64,000 bases of DNA from Melieria omissa (lineage: Eukaryota > Arthropoda > Insecta > Diptera > Ulidiidae). The stretch spans positions 2,728,001 through 2,792,000 of the forward strand of contig OZ020269.1 of assembly GCA_963971225.1 (NCBI GenBank). The letters are read 5' to 3'. Position numbers and translations under genes: made by a program. The notes beneath the pieces are model-generated. The model worked only from the letters and a program-made list of their open reading frames with translations, had not been told where the DNA came from and searched no databases. Positions 22,337-35,364 of the stretch are shown here, piece after piece (position 1 is the stretch's first letter; each line of letters begins with the position of its first letter).

Positions 22337-22499
22337 TCGCCTGAAGCGAGGAATACTGACAATCGAGGCTCAGCCAACAAGCGCAGAGCTGCGGACGACG
22401 TGTCGTTAAACTAAAACGGGTCAGCCCAAAGGGGCGTGAGCTGATCCCCACAACCTGCTGCCCCACCGTCCTTGTCTCGCAGTTGAAATGACAACCCAG

Positions 22500-24408
22500 C
22501 AGTTTAACGATTGAAGGAAAGATAGATGGAAAGTTGTTTTTGTTGACACTGGATACTGGCGCCTCATATTCGATCATAAAACGAAGGCTACTGACGAATT
22601 GGGAACCACTGCAGCTGTATGTCATCTGAGAACTGCAACTGGAGCGTGCGCCGGTAAGAGAAAATGTTACAAAAACAATTGCTATCGGCACCAGCAGCCT
22701 GGAACATGAGTTCATCGTCGCGGATATAATGGACGACGTGATTATCGGCGTGGATTTCATGATTAGGCACGGCTTTACGCTGGACCTGAAGGACAATGTG
22801 CTGAGGTATGCCAACGTTGAATTCCCCCTGCACACCGGCTATGAGCGAAGCGTGACGGTAAGGAAAGTTGGCTCGTGTCAACACCAGAAGATACCAGCGA
22901 ATTCCGAGGCGATTGTGTGGGCAAAGGTGGACGAGGATGATGGGACAAGTCGGCTGTGGGTTGTAGAAGCGCCAAAACAAGGATACAACAACATAATTAT
23001 CGGACGTACATTAGTGGAACCCAAAAATGGCAAAATACCAGTCGGGATACTCAACCCATTGAACACACCCAAATATGTCGGAAAAGATGCGGTCATTCGC
23101 GAGTGTAGAGAGGCTGAAGCAGTTGTCAATTGCGGAAGCAGTCCACCCGGAGGAAGTTGGAAACGCGGTTCTAACATGAAGGAGAACCAGTGGAGCAGCG
23201 AATTGAGAGCCGAGCAGAAACAGAAGGCGCGGTCACTCCTACAGCACTATGGGTCAATATTTGCAGCCGAAGCGGGCGGAAGAACAGCCATAGTGAAGCA
23301 CAACATCGACACCGGAAGTGCGAAACCGATCCGCCAACCGCCAAGACGAGTTCCTCTGGCCAAGAGGGAGATACTTTGATCGAAAACATGGGCAAAGAAA
23401 AGGTCATAGAGCCTTCGTCAGGCCCTTGGTGTTCGCCGGTCGTGCTAGTCAAGAAAAAGGATGGCAGTACCCGATTTTGTGTGGACTATCGAAAGCTCAA
23501 TGACGTAACCAAAAAGGACAGTTATCCATTACCTCGAATCGATGACACCCTGTACACACTGTCAGCCACACAGTGGTTTTCCACGCTCGACTTACGCAGC
23601 GGCTATTGGCAGGTGGAGCTTGCAGACAAGGACAAGGAAAAAACGGCTTTCAGTGTTGGCGATGGTTTGTGGCAGTTCACCGTCATGCCGTTTGGACTCT
23701 GCAACGCACCAGCGACATTCGAGCGGCTAATGGAATGTGTGCTAAAAGGGCTGCATTGGCGGACGTGTCTGGTCTACCTGGACGACATAATCGTGATGGG
23801 TAAAAGCTTTGACGACTACCTGGGAAAGCTAAAGGAGGTATTTGAGCGAATACAACAAGCCGGGCTTAAACTCAACCCAAAGAAGTGCTCGCTGTTTCAA
23901 AAGGAGGTCAAGTATCTGGGTCACACGGTTTCCGCCCGCGGAGTACATACGGATGAAGGCAAGATCACGGCGGTGAAGGAGTGGCCCCGACCACGCAATC
24001 TACACGAACTCCGCAGTTTACTGGGCCTGTGCACATACTACCGAAGATTCGTTCCTGGATTTGCGAACATAGCTGGCAGCTTGCACAAACTGACGAAATC
24101 AAATCTTCGTGTGGGGCGAAGAGCACAAGCAGGCTTTTGCACGACTGGAAAAACTGTGCACTGCTCCAATTCTGGCCTTCCCCGTGCCTGGAGAGATGTT
24201 TGTGCTAAATACAGATGCAAGCGGGCATAGTATCGGCGGTATGCTATCACAGATAATAGATGGCCAAGAACAAGTGAAGCATACTACAGCAAAATTTTGT
24301 CGAAACCTAAACACAACTACTGTGTGACACGAAGGGAGTTGCTGGCAGTATCGGAATGCGTGAAACTCTTCCACAAATACCTGTATGGGCAAAATGTCAT
24401 GCGGCATT
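22500..24408 (+). pseudogene. gypsy pol: protease, reverse transcriptase, start of RNase H
   Basis: The protease has LDTGASYSIIK at 22549, with a stop at 22627-22629. The reverse transcriptase lies in another frame from about 23370 to 24100, with CSPVVLVKKKDG, FCVDYRKLN, FSTLDLRSGYWQ, FTVMPFGLCNAPATF and the catalytic VYLDDI at about 23770. RNase H begins at 24109 in a third frame (LNTDASGHSIGG) and shifts again near 24300 (RRELLAVSECV). It stops at the MITE inserted at 24430. The motifs are well preserved, so decay is recent relative to the family. Confidence 0.88.
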
Positions 24409-24429
24409 GAAATGGCTCCTGAACTTTAA

Positions 24430-24741
24430 CACGTTCACGCCGGCGCGGGCCACCGGAGGCCCGCGCTAGACTGTCTCATCGGGCGGCGCGGGCCACCGGT
24501 GGCCCGCAATAAATTGTCTCATCGGGCGGCGCGTACCGCCGGTGGCCCGCACTAGATTGTCAAATCGGGTGACTCGTACCGCCGGTAGTACGCATTCGAT
24601 TGTGCTATTAGACGCTGAAAATTAAAATAATGAAAATTCAACGAATTTTCATTAAAAACATTTAATGAACGCCAGATGAAGCACGCCGTTAATTTCAGCC
24701 TCACAGCAAAAACAATGAAAATCGGCCCCGGCGTGAACGTG
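24430..24741. mobile_element. piggyBac-type MITE inside gypsy RNase H, 312 bp
   Basis: Ends CACGTTCACGCCGG and CCGGCGTGAACGTG with TTAA at 24426-24429 and 24742-24745. The left half consists of four tandem units of about 45-50 bp, each with a self-complementary GC-rich core such as GGGCCACCGGTGGCCC and the linker TTGTCTCATCGGGCGGCGCG; the last unit is the most diverged. The right half is AT-rich. Noncoding. Confidence 0.9.
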
Positions 24742-24745
24742 TTAA

Positions 24746-26126
24746 AGATCCGAAAGGCCAATTGGCGCGGTGGATCGAGCGGCTGTAGAGCTACGACTAC
24801 ACGGTAGAGCATCGCAAGGGTAGCAGCCATGGAAATGCCGATGCCTTGTCTGGAATGCAGGAATTGTTCGCCAGCCGAAAGCAAAGACCAGATAGTGGAC
24901 GTCCGATTGGTCAGCGTTATGCCAGAGGAAGAGCGGTCTGCGGAGAGGATACAAAAGGACCAGCGCGAGGATAAGGGTCTTAAAAAAATCATTGAAGGCA
25001 AGGAGCAGGGCGCACGTCCAGACTGGCAGGAGATGGCCGGTGAAAGCCCGATTGCGAAGGCTTACTGGGCACAGTGGCAAAGTCTGCGGCTGTCTGATGG
25101 CTACCTATACCGCGAGTGGGAGAGTGAGGATGACCGGACCAGCAATTCCCTAATTGTAGTCCCGAAATGCAGGATCAACGAGGTGATCGAGGCATAACAT
25201 AACGACTCCACTGAAACGCACTCAGACATCACAAAAACCAAAAAGCCAAAATAAAAAGACAATTCTACTGGGTAGGATGCCAGGAGTCTGTCGCCGATTG
25301 GGTTAAGAGCTGTGATCGATGTTCGGCTGCGAAAGGGCCGACAAGAAGATCTCGGGGCCGCATGCAGCAGTACAACGTGGGAGCGCCCTTCGAGCGAATT
25401 GCCATGGACGTCGCCGGGTCATTACCACTTAGCACTCAAGGCAACAAATATGTGCTGGTGGTAATGGACTATTTTAGCAAATGGGCCAAAGTGTATCGTA
25501 TTCCTAACCAGGAGGCCACCACGGTCGCGTAAATGCTGGTAAACAACTGGGTGGACAGATTTGGAGTTCCGCTGGAGTTGCACTCGGATCATGGCCGGAA
25601 TTTCGAGTCTCTGGTATTGAAGGAAGTGTGTGAGCTACTAGGAATAAGAAGAACTGGCACCTGTCCTTTGCATCCCCAGTCCGACGGCATGGTGGAACGA
25701 TGCAATCGGACGCTGGAAGAATATCTGCGGAAAGAAGTAGGCAGGAATCAAAAGGATTGGGACACGCATATTCCACTGTTCTTGATGGCGTCTAGGTCAG
25801 CCCGAGCAGTGTTCGGCACGGAGCTGAGGTTGCCTGCTGACTTGAAGTTCGGAGTGGTCAGCACGACGGAAGGTGCTAAGACTGACTACGCAGTCAATAA
25901 GCGGTCGGAGCTGGAAGAAATCCACCAGTTTATAAGGGACCGTATCCAACTGGTCAGCGATAAGATGAAAGCCAGATATGATCTACTGGCTAACACAGCG
26001 GGGTTCCAAGAAGGCGATCTGGTAATGCTTTACAACCCGCAGCGGAGGAAAGGTTTGTCTCCAAAACTTCAAACGTCATGGGAAGGACCGTACAAGGTCG
26101 TGACCAGGTTTAATGAGGTGATGTAG
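24746..26126 (+). pseudogene. gypsy pol: end of RNase H and integrase
   Basis: RNase H resumes after the MITE (DYTVEHRKGSSHGNADAL, in the usual closing motif). The integrase zinc region is frame-broken (CDRCSAAKGP readable near 25310). The catalytic core shows AMDVAG, then an in-frame TAA at 25530-25532, then SDHGRNFES and ERCNRTLEEYL, which contain the second aspartate and the glutamate of the DDE triad. The frame ends near 26126, 135 bp before the 3' LTR. No envelope-like gene follows. Confidence 0.88.
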
Positions 26127-26260
26127 AGGGTTCAACGCTGCGGCAACAGAAACGCCAGGTTGAAAGTAGTTAGAAGTAGTAGAAAGTTGGAACGCCTGGC
26201 GTCTTACTCCGGCGGAGCCTCGGCACTTGTTCGAGACGAACAAGTCTAAGTGGTGGGCAG

Positions 26261-26677
26261 TGAAACGATGAGGCACTCTGTGCTGTGCTATGCATGAATG
26301 CTTTTCCAAGCATACTTTTAGGCATGCACTTTGGAGTACGGCAAACTATACTAGCTATAATTCGCTTGCTGTAATATGGCGAGGATGGTTCGCGAAAGGT
26401 GATGAGCTGTGCTAGAACAATCGAGATAGAGAGTACAACTAGAATGTGCAAAAAACATCGACGCAATAAGAAAACAAGTATAAAAAGCAGCAGTGTTCAG
26501 CGCAAGGGGTCGAGTCTTAGTTGAATAAGCAAAGTAGTAACAAGTGTAGATACAAGCAAAGTGTAAATCTGTAAATAAAGCGATTGTTTGTTTTTGACTG
26601 CGTTTACGCATAATTGTAGTGGTTTTATTTTTCAAGCACAATCCAAAAACGAACTTAGAGAAGTAAGTTTCGTAACA
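26261..26677 (+). repeat. gypsy 3' LTR
   Basis: 417 bp, starts TGAAACGATGAGGCACTC and ends TTTCGTAACA. It differs from the 5' LTR at many positions plus small indels, so the insertion is old enough to have lost all its frames. Confidence 0.9.
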
Positions 26678-26681
26678 ATAT

Positions 26682-29600
26682 AATACAATCTATGGAAATA
26701 TATAAGATTTCCTACACAAGTCAGAAGCACCCACCCCGAATATTTTCGGGCGCCAAAATGACGAACATAATGTGCAATTTCGTATATACGTTCGCATAAC
26801 TGAGCAAGCAATTAGGTATGTATGGGCGTGTATATATGTACACCGTTAGCAGTATTTTGGACGCGTATTTGATATGCATTTCGCAGAATGTAGCAAAAGT
26901 TGTTGACTGGCGTGCTTCCCCCTCAGCGAGCAGCAACAACGTCTTGAAGCTGTCTTGAACACCTTGCACGAATTCCACCTCTCTCCTACACTACACAACG
27001 CGCAGTGAAACAAACAAAGTGAAACAGGCCAGTGATACAAAAACGAAAACTTTTCAATTACTTTTGGGATGGGAAGCAGAACTGCAGGCTGAGCTGATGA
27101 AAATTAATTTATCATCGATGTGAATTATTGACTGGCGAAGTGGTGTCGCCCACCAATGCTTTCGGTAACGACACCAACATTAACGCGAGCACCATCAATT
27201 CAGCTATGTTCCTCCGCAGGTCGCCGCGCAAGACGAGTCCAAAACGCGAATGCAAGAAAAATGCGCAGAGCGCAAACATTTCCAACCGACAGTTGCGGTC
27301 TCACCATGAAGGCTGGGGCCGTTGCTAATATTGTATTTTTATGGGATGTAGCTTGAGGCTGAAATGGCTTCATGGGTGCAGATAGCGCTGCGTCAGGGGC
27401 AGGGAGCGCCAGAGTAAAATCAAACACACTTTCGGCGTTTCAATTAAATGTAAAATTGGCTCAAGCAGGAATGATATTCAATTGGGACGACGGAAAATGC
27501 TGGCAGTTTATTGTTGATGCAAGCAAAAGTCACAGCACCGACGGCGTGGTATAGAAAAATATACTCTCCTTCTTCTCTGTCACACTCATTTGTCTTACTA
27601 CAGTGACAGATTGTTGCATAAGCAGATTTGCGAGTGAAGAAGACTTGCGTTTCCAGCTCACACCTTTTGCGACGTAGTTTTGCCTTTCCACTTCCATTTA
27701 AGGATTGCTGCATCAGCCTTCAAAGTAATATCTTTTCGGGGGACGTCAGATCCTGACTCTGTTTGTTAACTGTTTGTTAACCTTTACCGTAACGTTAATC
27801 GTACCTTTCTCGTGACTTTCTGGCGCATTGAAGTCCGTTTCTTATGGACCTTAGTTTTGCTACAAATAAATAGGGATCCTGACAGTTTTTTCATAAAATC
27901 AAAATTTTGCTATATCAGAGTTGGTGAGATCCTCGCTCCACAACAGGCCACCTAACAAAAGGACTCTAACGAATATTAACCGGTCGTTATGGTGAATGTT
28001 CGAATCACCGATGGGCTTCCCGCGTGGGAGATTCGGCAACTTTCCACTTTGCACAATTGCAGCAACAGCAATGAGCGAGCTCCACAGGACACTACTGCAC
28101 AATGAGCCATTATATGAAATTGATGGCGTCTATTATTAAAACGAAATTTGAACTTTCATTTTGTGAGGGAGGGCAGCGCAACCAAAGTTGAAGTTCTGCT
28201 GGCAACTCCAACCCAACGCTCCAACGATAACAGTTTGGGAGCTGGGCGTCGGAGGTGGCTGGGTGAGGCATAGGGGTCAAACGAATATTATTAATCTGGC
28301 ATAATGTGACATTGCGAAATGAATGAGTGCGAGTGATAAATTAAAATTTATCACCCATTTGGACGGGCATAATACCCGACTCTGAGCAAAACGACTGCAA
28401 TTGGGTAAGTAACCGACAAAGGTAACTGCCGGCAGGTGCATGCATACGTACTGGTTACATACTGACGAGATAGTGCGAGATAGAGCGTTCAGAAACTAGA
28501 AAAGGCGCGCCTCAGTATGTAAATTCAAATGGAAACCTTCACAAATTCGGTTCCATTCACTGATTTCAATTAGTGACACACATTCTACTTTTATTATGTT
28601 GCTGCCAGTATTTTTCATTTGGACACACACGATATCACATCTACACTCTATCAGCACATACGTAAGACAAGTAGATGTCTCTTTGGTCACGCGATTGTAA
28701 ATACGGAGAAAAGGACATTAGTTTAGCTTATAAGTGGTATGGCGTGGTGTGAACTCTGATATGATATGAATTGGAGAATATTTAAGCAGCGGAGTGTGGA
28801 GGGCGTAAAGTGGAGGGAGCGGTCTACATACCTATTTAAGCTCAACGATGTCATAATGCGAGTAACCGAAAATATTAAAGCTGGGCAATAATACTGTTTA
28901 CTGTTTATAAAAACCCACTGAATCCTTGCTTATCAGGATTCAATCAGCTTAAATGGTGATTCAAGTCGTTGTGTGCATAAAACCGAAAAATACATCCTTC
29001 ATCATTTTGAAATTAGACACGGGTACGTCGCACTTGCACACACTAGCATACAGTTATTGTCCTGGCACCACAAAATTTCGCCTTTACTTTCATAGAATCC
29101 CATACAAGATTTAAATTTTTGCAACCATAATTGCTCCTTTTGTGGTTGAGCCTCGGTGCCTTATGAAAGGTTTGATTATGATGCGCGCATCCTGCGAACA
29201 ATACCAATGGCAACTGCCACTACCGTAGCCGTGTCGACCGAAATGTCAGTGCTCTAATCCTTTCAATGTCGGTGCATAGTTGTTATTTGCTTCTTCACGG
29301 CTCGAGTTTCTTGCAAACTGAAGCCGATGGCGGCGTCTTATACATCAATGCAACATGGTCGCCAAGAATTGAGCGTGGACAGACACGGTTATCCTTTATT
29401 AATAATAGCGGATGGCGAGACGCGCACTTTACAGCTCAGTTTTATGCGATTTGAGCACTCAAAATGTGCCGCTGGAAGAACATTTGGCAAAGCATGCGCG
29501 TGTAGAACAAACAAACATCCAATCGCCCAGAACAGCGCCGCTTCTGAATTTCGCAATAATGTTATTTATTTCGTTTAATTTTTCCTCACTATGCTATACT

Positions 29601-31513
29601 CATTGTTCGATATATTGGCGAACCTCCGAGGAGAAGGAACATTGCTCATTTGGGTTGCAATGTTGCGGGGTGCAGGAGTTGTTTTTAGCAATTTTCACTT
29701 TGTAGAGGACAGATTTCGCGAAAGTGCAGTAACGGCAGCGAAAGCGGTAGTGGCAGTGACAGTTACAGTGGTGACGACACCGATAAAACGAGTAACGGTA
29801 ATACAACAGACAGAGAACCGGAAATTAAAAAACGTTTAAAGTTAGTGTACAGAATGGAGAAAAGGCGTTGCACGTTGGACCGTTTAGCCGCAGTCAACGT
29901 TATCGTTTTCCGTTGTCTGTGAAATGTTGCGTTCGACTGAATCTGGCAGCCGCATCCAGCCCGGCTCGGAGCAGACTTTGCGGAGGATATTCCCGACCTC
30001 GCGCACGAGCGCCCGAACCAGCTACCAACCCAGTTGTTTACATAAAGAAAACACACCACAGCCCGCCGGGTGGGCACATGCGCCGACGTTTGCTCTCGAC
30101 GACAGTGTAGCGCATGACCGTTTCTCAAAAGGAATGAGTGGAAGCGGCGCGTGAAAAGAGCGTCCGTCTGTTTAGACGGGCGAACATGTTACTGCGGCAA
30201 CAGTATATCTGGAGTTAGTTGGCGGTATGACCAAAGCAGCCAACGGACTTTCTGGTGGTTGCGCTATGGCTGTGTAAGTCTCTCATTGCGGGCATTCGGT
30301 GCACCTTTGGACTCCAAATTATTGCCATGAGCAATAAGCGCACACTCGCGCTTAGTTTTTTTATTAGTCGGAGCGATAAATGGCGTCAAGGTGGCAAACC
30401 CCAGCGCAGGTCGTGCCCCGTATTCGGTGTTTGCCGCTTGCATATGCAACTGTTGCGCATTTTTTCTTAATAATTGTTGTTGTTTTCATTATTGTTGTCG
30501 CCGAGTCGTTATTGAGAGGTGGTGAGAAAGGAGCGTGTCAATGAAGCGTAGGCCACGTATACGTACCGCCACTTGAGGTGATGACAGAATTCCACAAAAC
30601 CTTAAAGGTCACTTTGGTTGAGCTCTCAGCACAGGTGAAAGTAGGTCTTGCACAAATCGCATTCAACCATTTTCGCCTTTGATGGTCCAGCCCTACAAGT
30701 TCCCTGTAATAAAAATTTAATATTCTATCTATCCGTCTGGTCAATGACAAAAACTTGCAAAGTTGTTAGTTTTCAAATGGTGCGCTGATGGTGTACTGGG
30801 CGCTGATTTGCCGGAAAATTTTCATAAAAAAAAATTTTAATGGAATGACTTGGCGAATCGGCCAAGAAGCCCAAAAGTGCGATTCGATATTGTTTCCATA
30901 TACTTTATCTGTTTCATACATTTTGTCTTTGTTTTTTGCTGGAATGTCAACAACATGATTCAGTTGAATGGAAGTGGAGCCGAACGATACAGCGAGAGTT
31001 CATTTGAATACGTTCAAATCTTTGATTTCTTATTCCATCCATCACCAGTCCAATTGGCACATAATCACCCCCAGCGGTGTAGCAGCCGCCGCTGCGAAAG
31101 GAATGTGCGAGTCTGTGCTGCACACGTTTGGACATGCATAGTTCATGCTGACTAACCCGATAATGTAGTTGGAGTGCATTATGCCGTGATAACAGACCAC
31201 TAATCTGCAATGAACAACGCGGTACACGGTGCGCAACACGAAGCGGCAAGCGGGCAGCTGGCACACAACGAACCCGGCTCATCCTTATCTGCGGACCGAA
31301 CACCTATTGCGTCCCCCGCAATGCACCCTTCCCTTGCGCCAACACCAAACCCTATTACTTTCGTAAAGCGACGCGTCGCGAGCAATTGCGAAACACACTC
31401 TTATTTTTACACCATTCTTATTTGTGGAAAAAAGGCACAATCAGAAAATTGTGCCAAGTTGCCGCCACATATTGTGGCTTTGCTATGCTGCTTGGACGGC
31501 TGGGAACAAGACA
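26682..31513. other. 4.8 kb without a supported feature
   Basis: Moderate GC for this window, several short open frames on both strands, none with a recognisable motif or convincing splice context. A minus-strand segment ending at 30561 (donor-like GGCG then GTACGT) was checked as a possible Ryk first exon and does not fit the family. Confidence 0.4.
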
Positions 31514-31526
31514 CTCATAGCAGTGT

Positions 31527-32235
31527 TTTTTTTTTTTGTTTTTTTTTTTTTTTTTTTTTGCGCAGGAGGTGGAAATCTTCGAAAGATACTGGGGCAACCC
31601 ACCAGCATGCCGGATTCTTACCGACTAAAACCACCCCCTGTTAACCCTTCATTCCCTCTGCGGAATTACCGTTAAGTATCGCATCGCAGAGGGGGGTTAA
31701 GTTTAGCCTATCTCTCCAGGCTCTGTTGTGCGGTGGCTGCTTCTGGCCCATTCTGCTCTTCGCAGTTCCGCTTGCATTAAAGTAATGCCTCCACATATTT
31801 CGTCCCAGGCTTCCGCTGATTCCAACATCGCGTCAATTATGTTGCGTGGGTTCAAGATTTTCTGGGTCGCCGTGTTTAGTCTGGATCGAACGGCCTCGAA
31901 TCGTGGGCATTCGAATAAAGTGTGCTCAGGGTTTTCTGGCTTGTCGCAGGATGGACAATTGGCATTTTCGTCATGGCCGAAGCGTTGTAGGTAGCTTCTG
32001 TAGCCACCGTGGCCGGTAAGGAACTGCGTTAATTGAAAGTTTACCTCGCCATGCCTTCTACTTGTCCACTTGTCTATGCATGGGATGAGCGTATGTGTCC
32101 ACCGACTTTTGCCCGAGCGGTCCCATCGCGCCTGCCACTGCCTCATGGAGGTTGCTCTTTCGATGCGCGCTGCTTCTTCTTTCGAGAGCGTTCCCTTAAG
32201 GACATATATACGCCGCGTCTCGTCCGCCCTGATGT
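31527..32235 (-). mobile_element. 5'-truncated R1-clade LINE with poly(A) tail
   Basis: On the minus strand the copy begins at 32235 inside ORF2, ends with a 3' UTR and finishes in a T-run (poly(A) on its own strand) at 31527-31559. Perfect 13-bp duplications CTCATAGCAGTGT flank it at 31514-31526 and 32236-32248, which fixes both ends. Confidence 0.9.
31703..32235 (-). pseudogene. R1-type LINE ORF2 C-terminus
   Basis: The frame is open from the 5' truncation point to its stop at 31703. It reads ADETRRIYVLKGTLSKEEA, then LTGHGGYRSYLQRFGHDEN and the cysteine/histidine knuckle CPSCDKPENPEHTLFECPRF, the conserved tail of R1-clade (and related) ORF2 proteins. Reverse transcriptase and endonuclease are missing through 5' truncation. 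Confidence 0.85.
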
Positions 32236-32248
32236 CTCATAGCAGTGT

Positions 32249-33944
32249 GCCGTCGTCCGCCTGTAAGCGTGCAAACACACAGGTGTGAGAAGTCTTTCCA
32301 ACCTCCTTTGAGTTGCAAGGAGATCCCAAATATGACGAACCTGCTGACATATGGTTTCGGAAGGAATTGGAATTGCCGGCAACAAACAGCAGCGAGGCCA
32401 GCCGAGAAATAAACTCCTTAACAGCAGAATGTAAACAAAACGAGCACGTGACCAAATCCCATGTGTGGCTGGGAGCAGACTTCCGTTTAAGTGCTTATGT
32501 CGTGTGTCGGAGGCAGAAGCAGGAAGGGCGAGGCACTGTACCAGGCAGGTAACACCGGAGGGATGGACTGCCGGAGCTAAAAAACACTCCCAGGCAGTTA
32601 CAAGTTGTCGAACACGCTCAAGTGGCCGAGTCGAGAGGTCGGGGAGTAATTTTGACTTCAATGAACTTGTGTGAGGTTGTTGAACACTCGCTGCTTTCTT
32701 AACCATTATGAGTGCTCAGTATTTTGACATACCTGGGTATTATCCTTACCAAGCGCTAAGAACTAACACATGCACACATAAATCTTCGCTGGGCCCAGTC
32801 TTCTCAATTTGTTCATACTTGTACATATGTACGTGTAGGTATGTAGCAACTACCACGTCTTTCTGCTCTTATCTTCTTTGCAATTGGCAGTCGCACACTT
32901 TAGCTATTAACGTTGTTCTTCCTTCAGCAGAGCTGCTGCGGGCCAAGTAAATTGGGCGCTTGATAAACGCCACTTTGCAGCGCACTCACAGAAAATTAGC
33001 TCTGCAGCAATCATTCTCCAATACACTCACTTCTATTTAATTTGTAGCTAACAAGATTACTCGCCTTTTTCACACTTACACATAAAAGGCAGCCATCGCA
33101 ATGCATCGCCAGGGGAGAGAGCTCGACGGCCGCAGCGACGCCAACGACGACGATGTGTCGCCCGTTCTGTCTTGGCTGTCATGACATAGAATTATGAAGT
33201 TCAAAAGATAATAATGCGCCAACACTTTATTTTTGGCGTAAATTCAAATCCGTGAAGCATCGCCGGTTGCATGCCAACTTTTCCAGCCATGTCAATCTTG
33301 CCTTAATGCGAAATGAGTTTGCGAAGTTTGCAATGGAATTGAAGTAAAACTGCATGGCGAAAAAATGGCGAATTGGCAGTTACAGCCAACGTCTGTCCCC
33401 CACTCAACCAATCTTTCCAAAGTGCTTCCGAATGTGTCGACGCTTCAAAGCGCCAATGTCGCAAGAACATTATGAACATTTTTTCGGGGTTGCTGTTGTT
33501 GCTGTGGTGATCAAGTTATAGAGGAGCATAAAAAATGCTTTACTACTCTCCACTGGAACTGTCGTCGACTGGCAGTTGCTGTTGTTGTTTTTAAAGGAAT
33601 TTCAACCTCCACCAGCACACTAGCGAACTTCAAAAGTCAGAAGTAAATTGTTTTGTGCTTGTGTGTCTACTTAACCACATCGCAGGGTGTCAACAATGAT
33701 ACTAACTGCCGAAGTTGGTCGTCTTATCGATGCTCTGCTCATGCTTCTTATATGAAGCCAGAGAGCCAGCAACTTTATACACACTTATATTCATGGCACA
33801 GCCTAATTTGGCCTGAAGCCATTTCCTTTTCCATACACCCTGCAGCCAGCTATAAGGAACCACAATCGAAATTATATTTGTTGTACATTTTTTTAGAAAG
33901 AACTTTTTTAAGCCGTCATTTTGCGTTTTGGCTTATAATAATTA
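32249..33944. other. No supported feature
   Basis: Short frames only; nothing recognised on either strand. Confidence 0.4.
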
Positions 33945-35364
33945 TCTTATATATAAAATTCTCGTGTCACAATGTTAGTTACCATACTCCTCCGAAACGG
34001 CTTGACCGATTTTTATGAAATTTTATATGCATATTCATTAGGTCTGAGAATCGGCTACTATCTATTTTTCAGGGGGCGTGGCACCACCAATACGAGCCAG
34101 ATCTTAATAATATGTTCCAAATTGTAATTTGTACAACACTGAAATTTTGTATCCCGTCGTCCCATACATGAATCATTCTATTGATAAGATTTGATGGGCG
34201 TTGGACAAGGGGCGTGGCACATTATTTGTGACCCAAATATGAAGCAATGAAAGTTAGTACGAACCTACCTTTTATTCATATATTTGACAGAGGAAATGGG
34301 GCGAGTATTGGACGAGGGGACGTGGCACCACCCATACGAGCCAAATCTTAATAATGGAATATGTTCCAAATTGTAATTTGTACAACACTGAAATTTTGTA
34401 CCCCGTCGTCCCATAGATGAATCATTCTACTGATAAGTTTTTATGGGCGTTGGACAAGGGGCGTGGCACATTTTTTGTGACCCAAATATTTTGCTGAACT
34501 ATTAGTAGCTCAGCAATGAAACTTAGTAAGAACCTACCATTTATTCCTATATTTGACAAAGGAAATGGGACGAGTATTGGACGAGGGGGCGTGGCACCAC
34601 CCATACGAGCCAAATCTTAATAATGGAATATGTTCCAAATTGTAATTTGTACAACACTGAAATTTTGTACCCCGTCGTCCCATAGATGAATCATTCTACT
34701 GATAAGATTTTATGGGCGTTGGACAAGGGGCGTGGCACATTTTTTGTGACCCAAATATTTTGCTGAACTATAAGTCACTCAGCAATGAAAGTTAGTACGA
34801 ACCTACCATTTATTCATATATTTTGATAGATGAAATGGGGCGAGTATTGGACGAGGGGGCGTGGCACCACCCATGCGAGCCAGATCTTAATAATGGAAGA
34901 TATTCCAAATTGTAAGTTGTACATCACTGAATTTTTGTATCCCGTCGTCCCATAGATGAATCATTCTACTGATAAGATTTGATGGGCGTTTGACAAGGGG
35001 CGTGGCACATTTTTTGTGACCCAAATATTTTGCTGAACTATAAGTCGCCCAGCAATGAAACTTAGTACCAACCTACCATTTTCTCTTTCGACAGAGGGCA
35101 TTGAATAAGGGGCAGGTATTGGATAAGAGGGCATGGCTCCGCCCATATAATTTAAATCCGGTTCAAACGCAGTCCATTTCTTTACTGAAACTTAGCAGCA
35201 ACATTGCTTATTTGTGGGCCTCGATTGCGTTAATTAGTAGCTCCTCCTCTTCCTTTAGTTGGTTTTCTTCGTCAATTTGCAACGCCATAAATTCGCCATC
35301 TCGCGTATTTCATTATAAAAAAACAACAAATATCGTGCGAGACAAAGTTCGCCGGATCGGCTAG
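33945..35364 (+). mobile_element. Nonautonomous Helitron with ~270-bp tandem units
   Basis: Begins TC (TCTTATATATAAAATTCTCG) after host A and ends GCCGGATCGGCTAG before host T, fitting Helitron TC..CTRR ends and A/T insertion; a short GCC..GGC hairpin precedes the CTAG. The first 100 bp contain the CTCCGAAACGGCTTGACCG segment common in insect Helitrons. Units starting with GGGGGCGTGGCACC-type sequence begin near 34073, 34317, 34585 and 34855, with a partial fifth near 35128. No Rep/helicase coding. Confidence 0.82.
34073..35145 (+). repeat. Helitron internal tandem array
   Basis: Four to five units of 244-273 bp, each containing ACAACACTGAAATTTTGTA, CCCGTCGTCCCATA, TGGGCGTTGGACAAGGGGCG and GACCCAAATATTTTGCTGAA. 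Later units are closer to each other than to the first, consistent with expansion at the right side. Confidence 0.8.

Larger units (their letters stand above)
20544..26677 (+). mobile_element. Decayed full-length Ty3/gypsy retrotransposon
   Basis: 5' LTR 20544-20958 and 3' LTR 26261-26677, flanked by ATAT at 20540-20543 and 26678-26681. The primer-binding site at 20961-20978 is followed by gag (21031-22336) and by pol in the order protease, reverse transcriptase, RNase H, integrase, which is the gypsy order. Several frameshifts and stops break the frames, and RNase H is split by a TTAA MITE (24430-24741). A leucine-tRNA primer is used by the mdg3/micropia group of fly gypsy elements, which makes that lineage plausible. 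No env frame is present. Confidence 0.93.

Noticed and set aside
31528..31558. Simple poly-T microsatellite
   Set aside because: It is the poly(A) tail of the R1-type LINE inserted on the minus strand.
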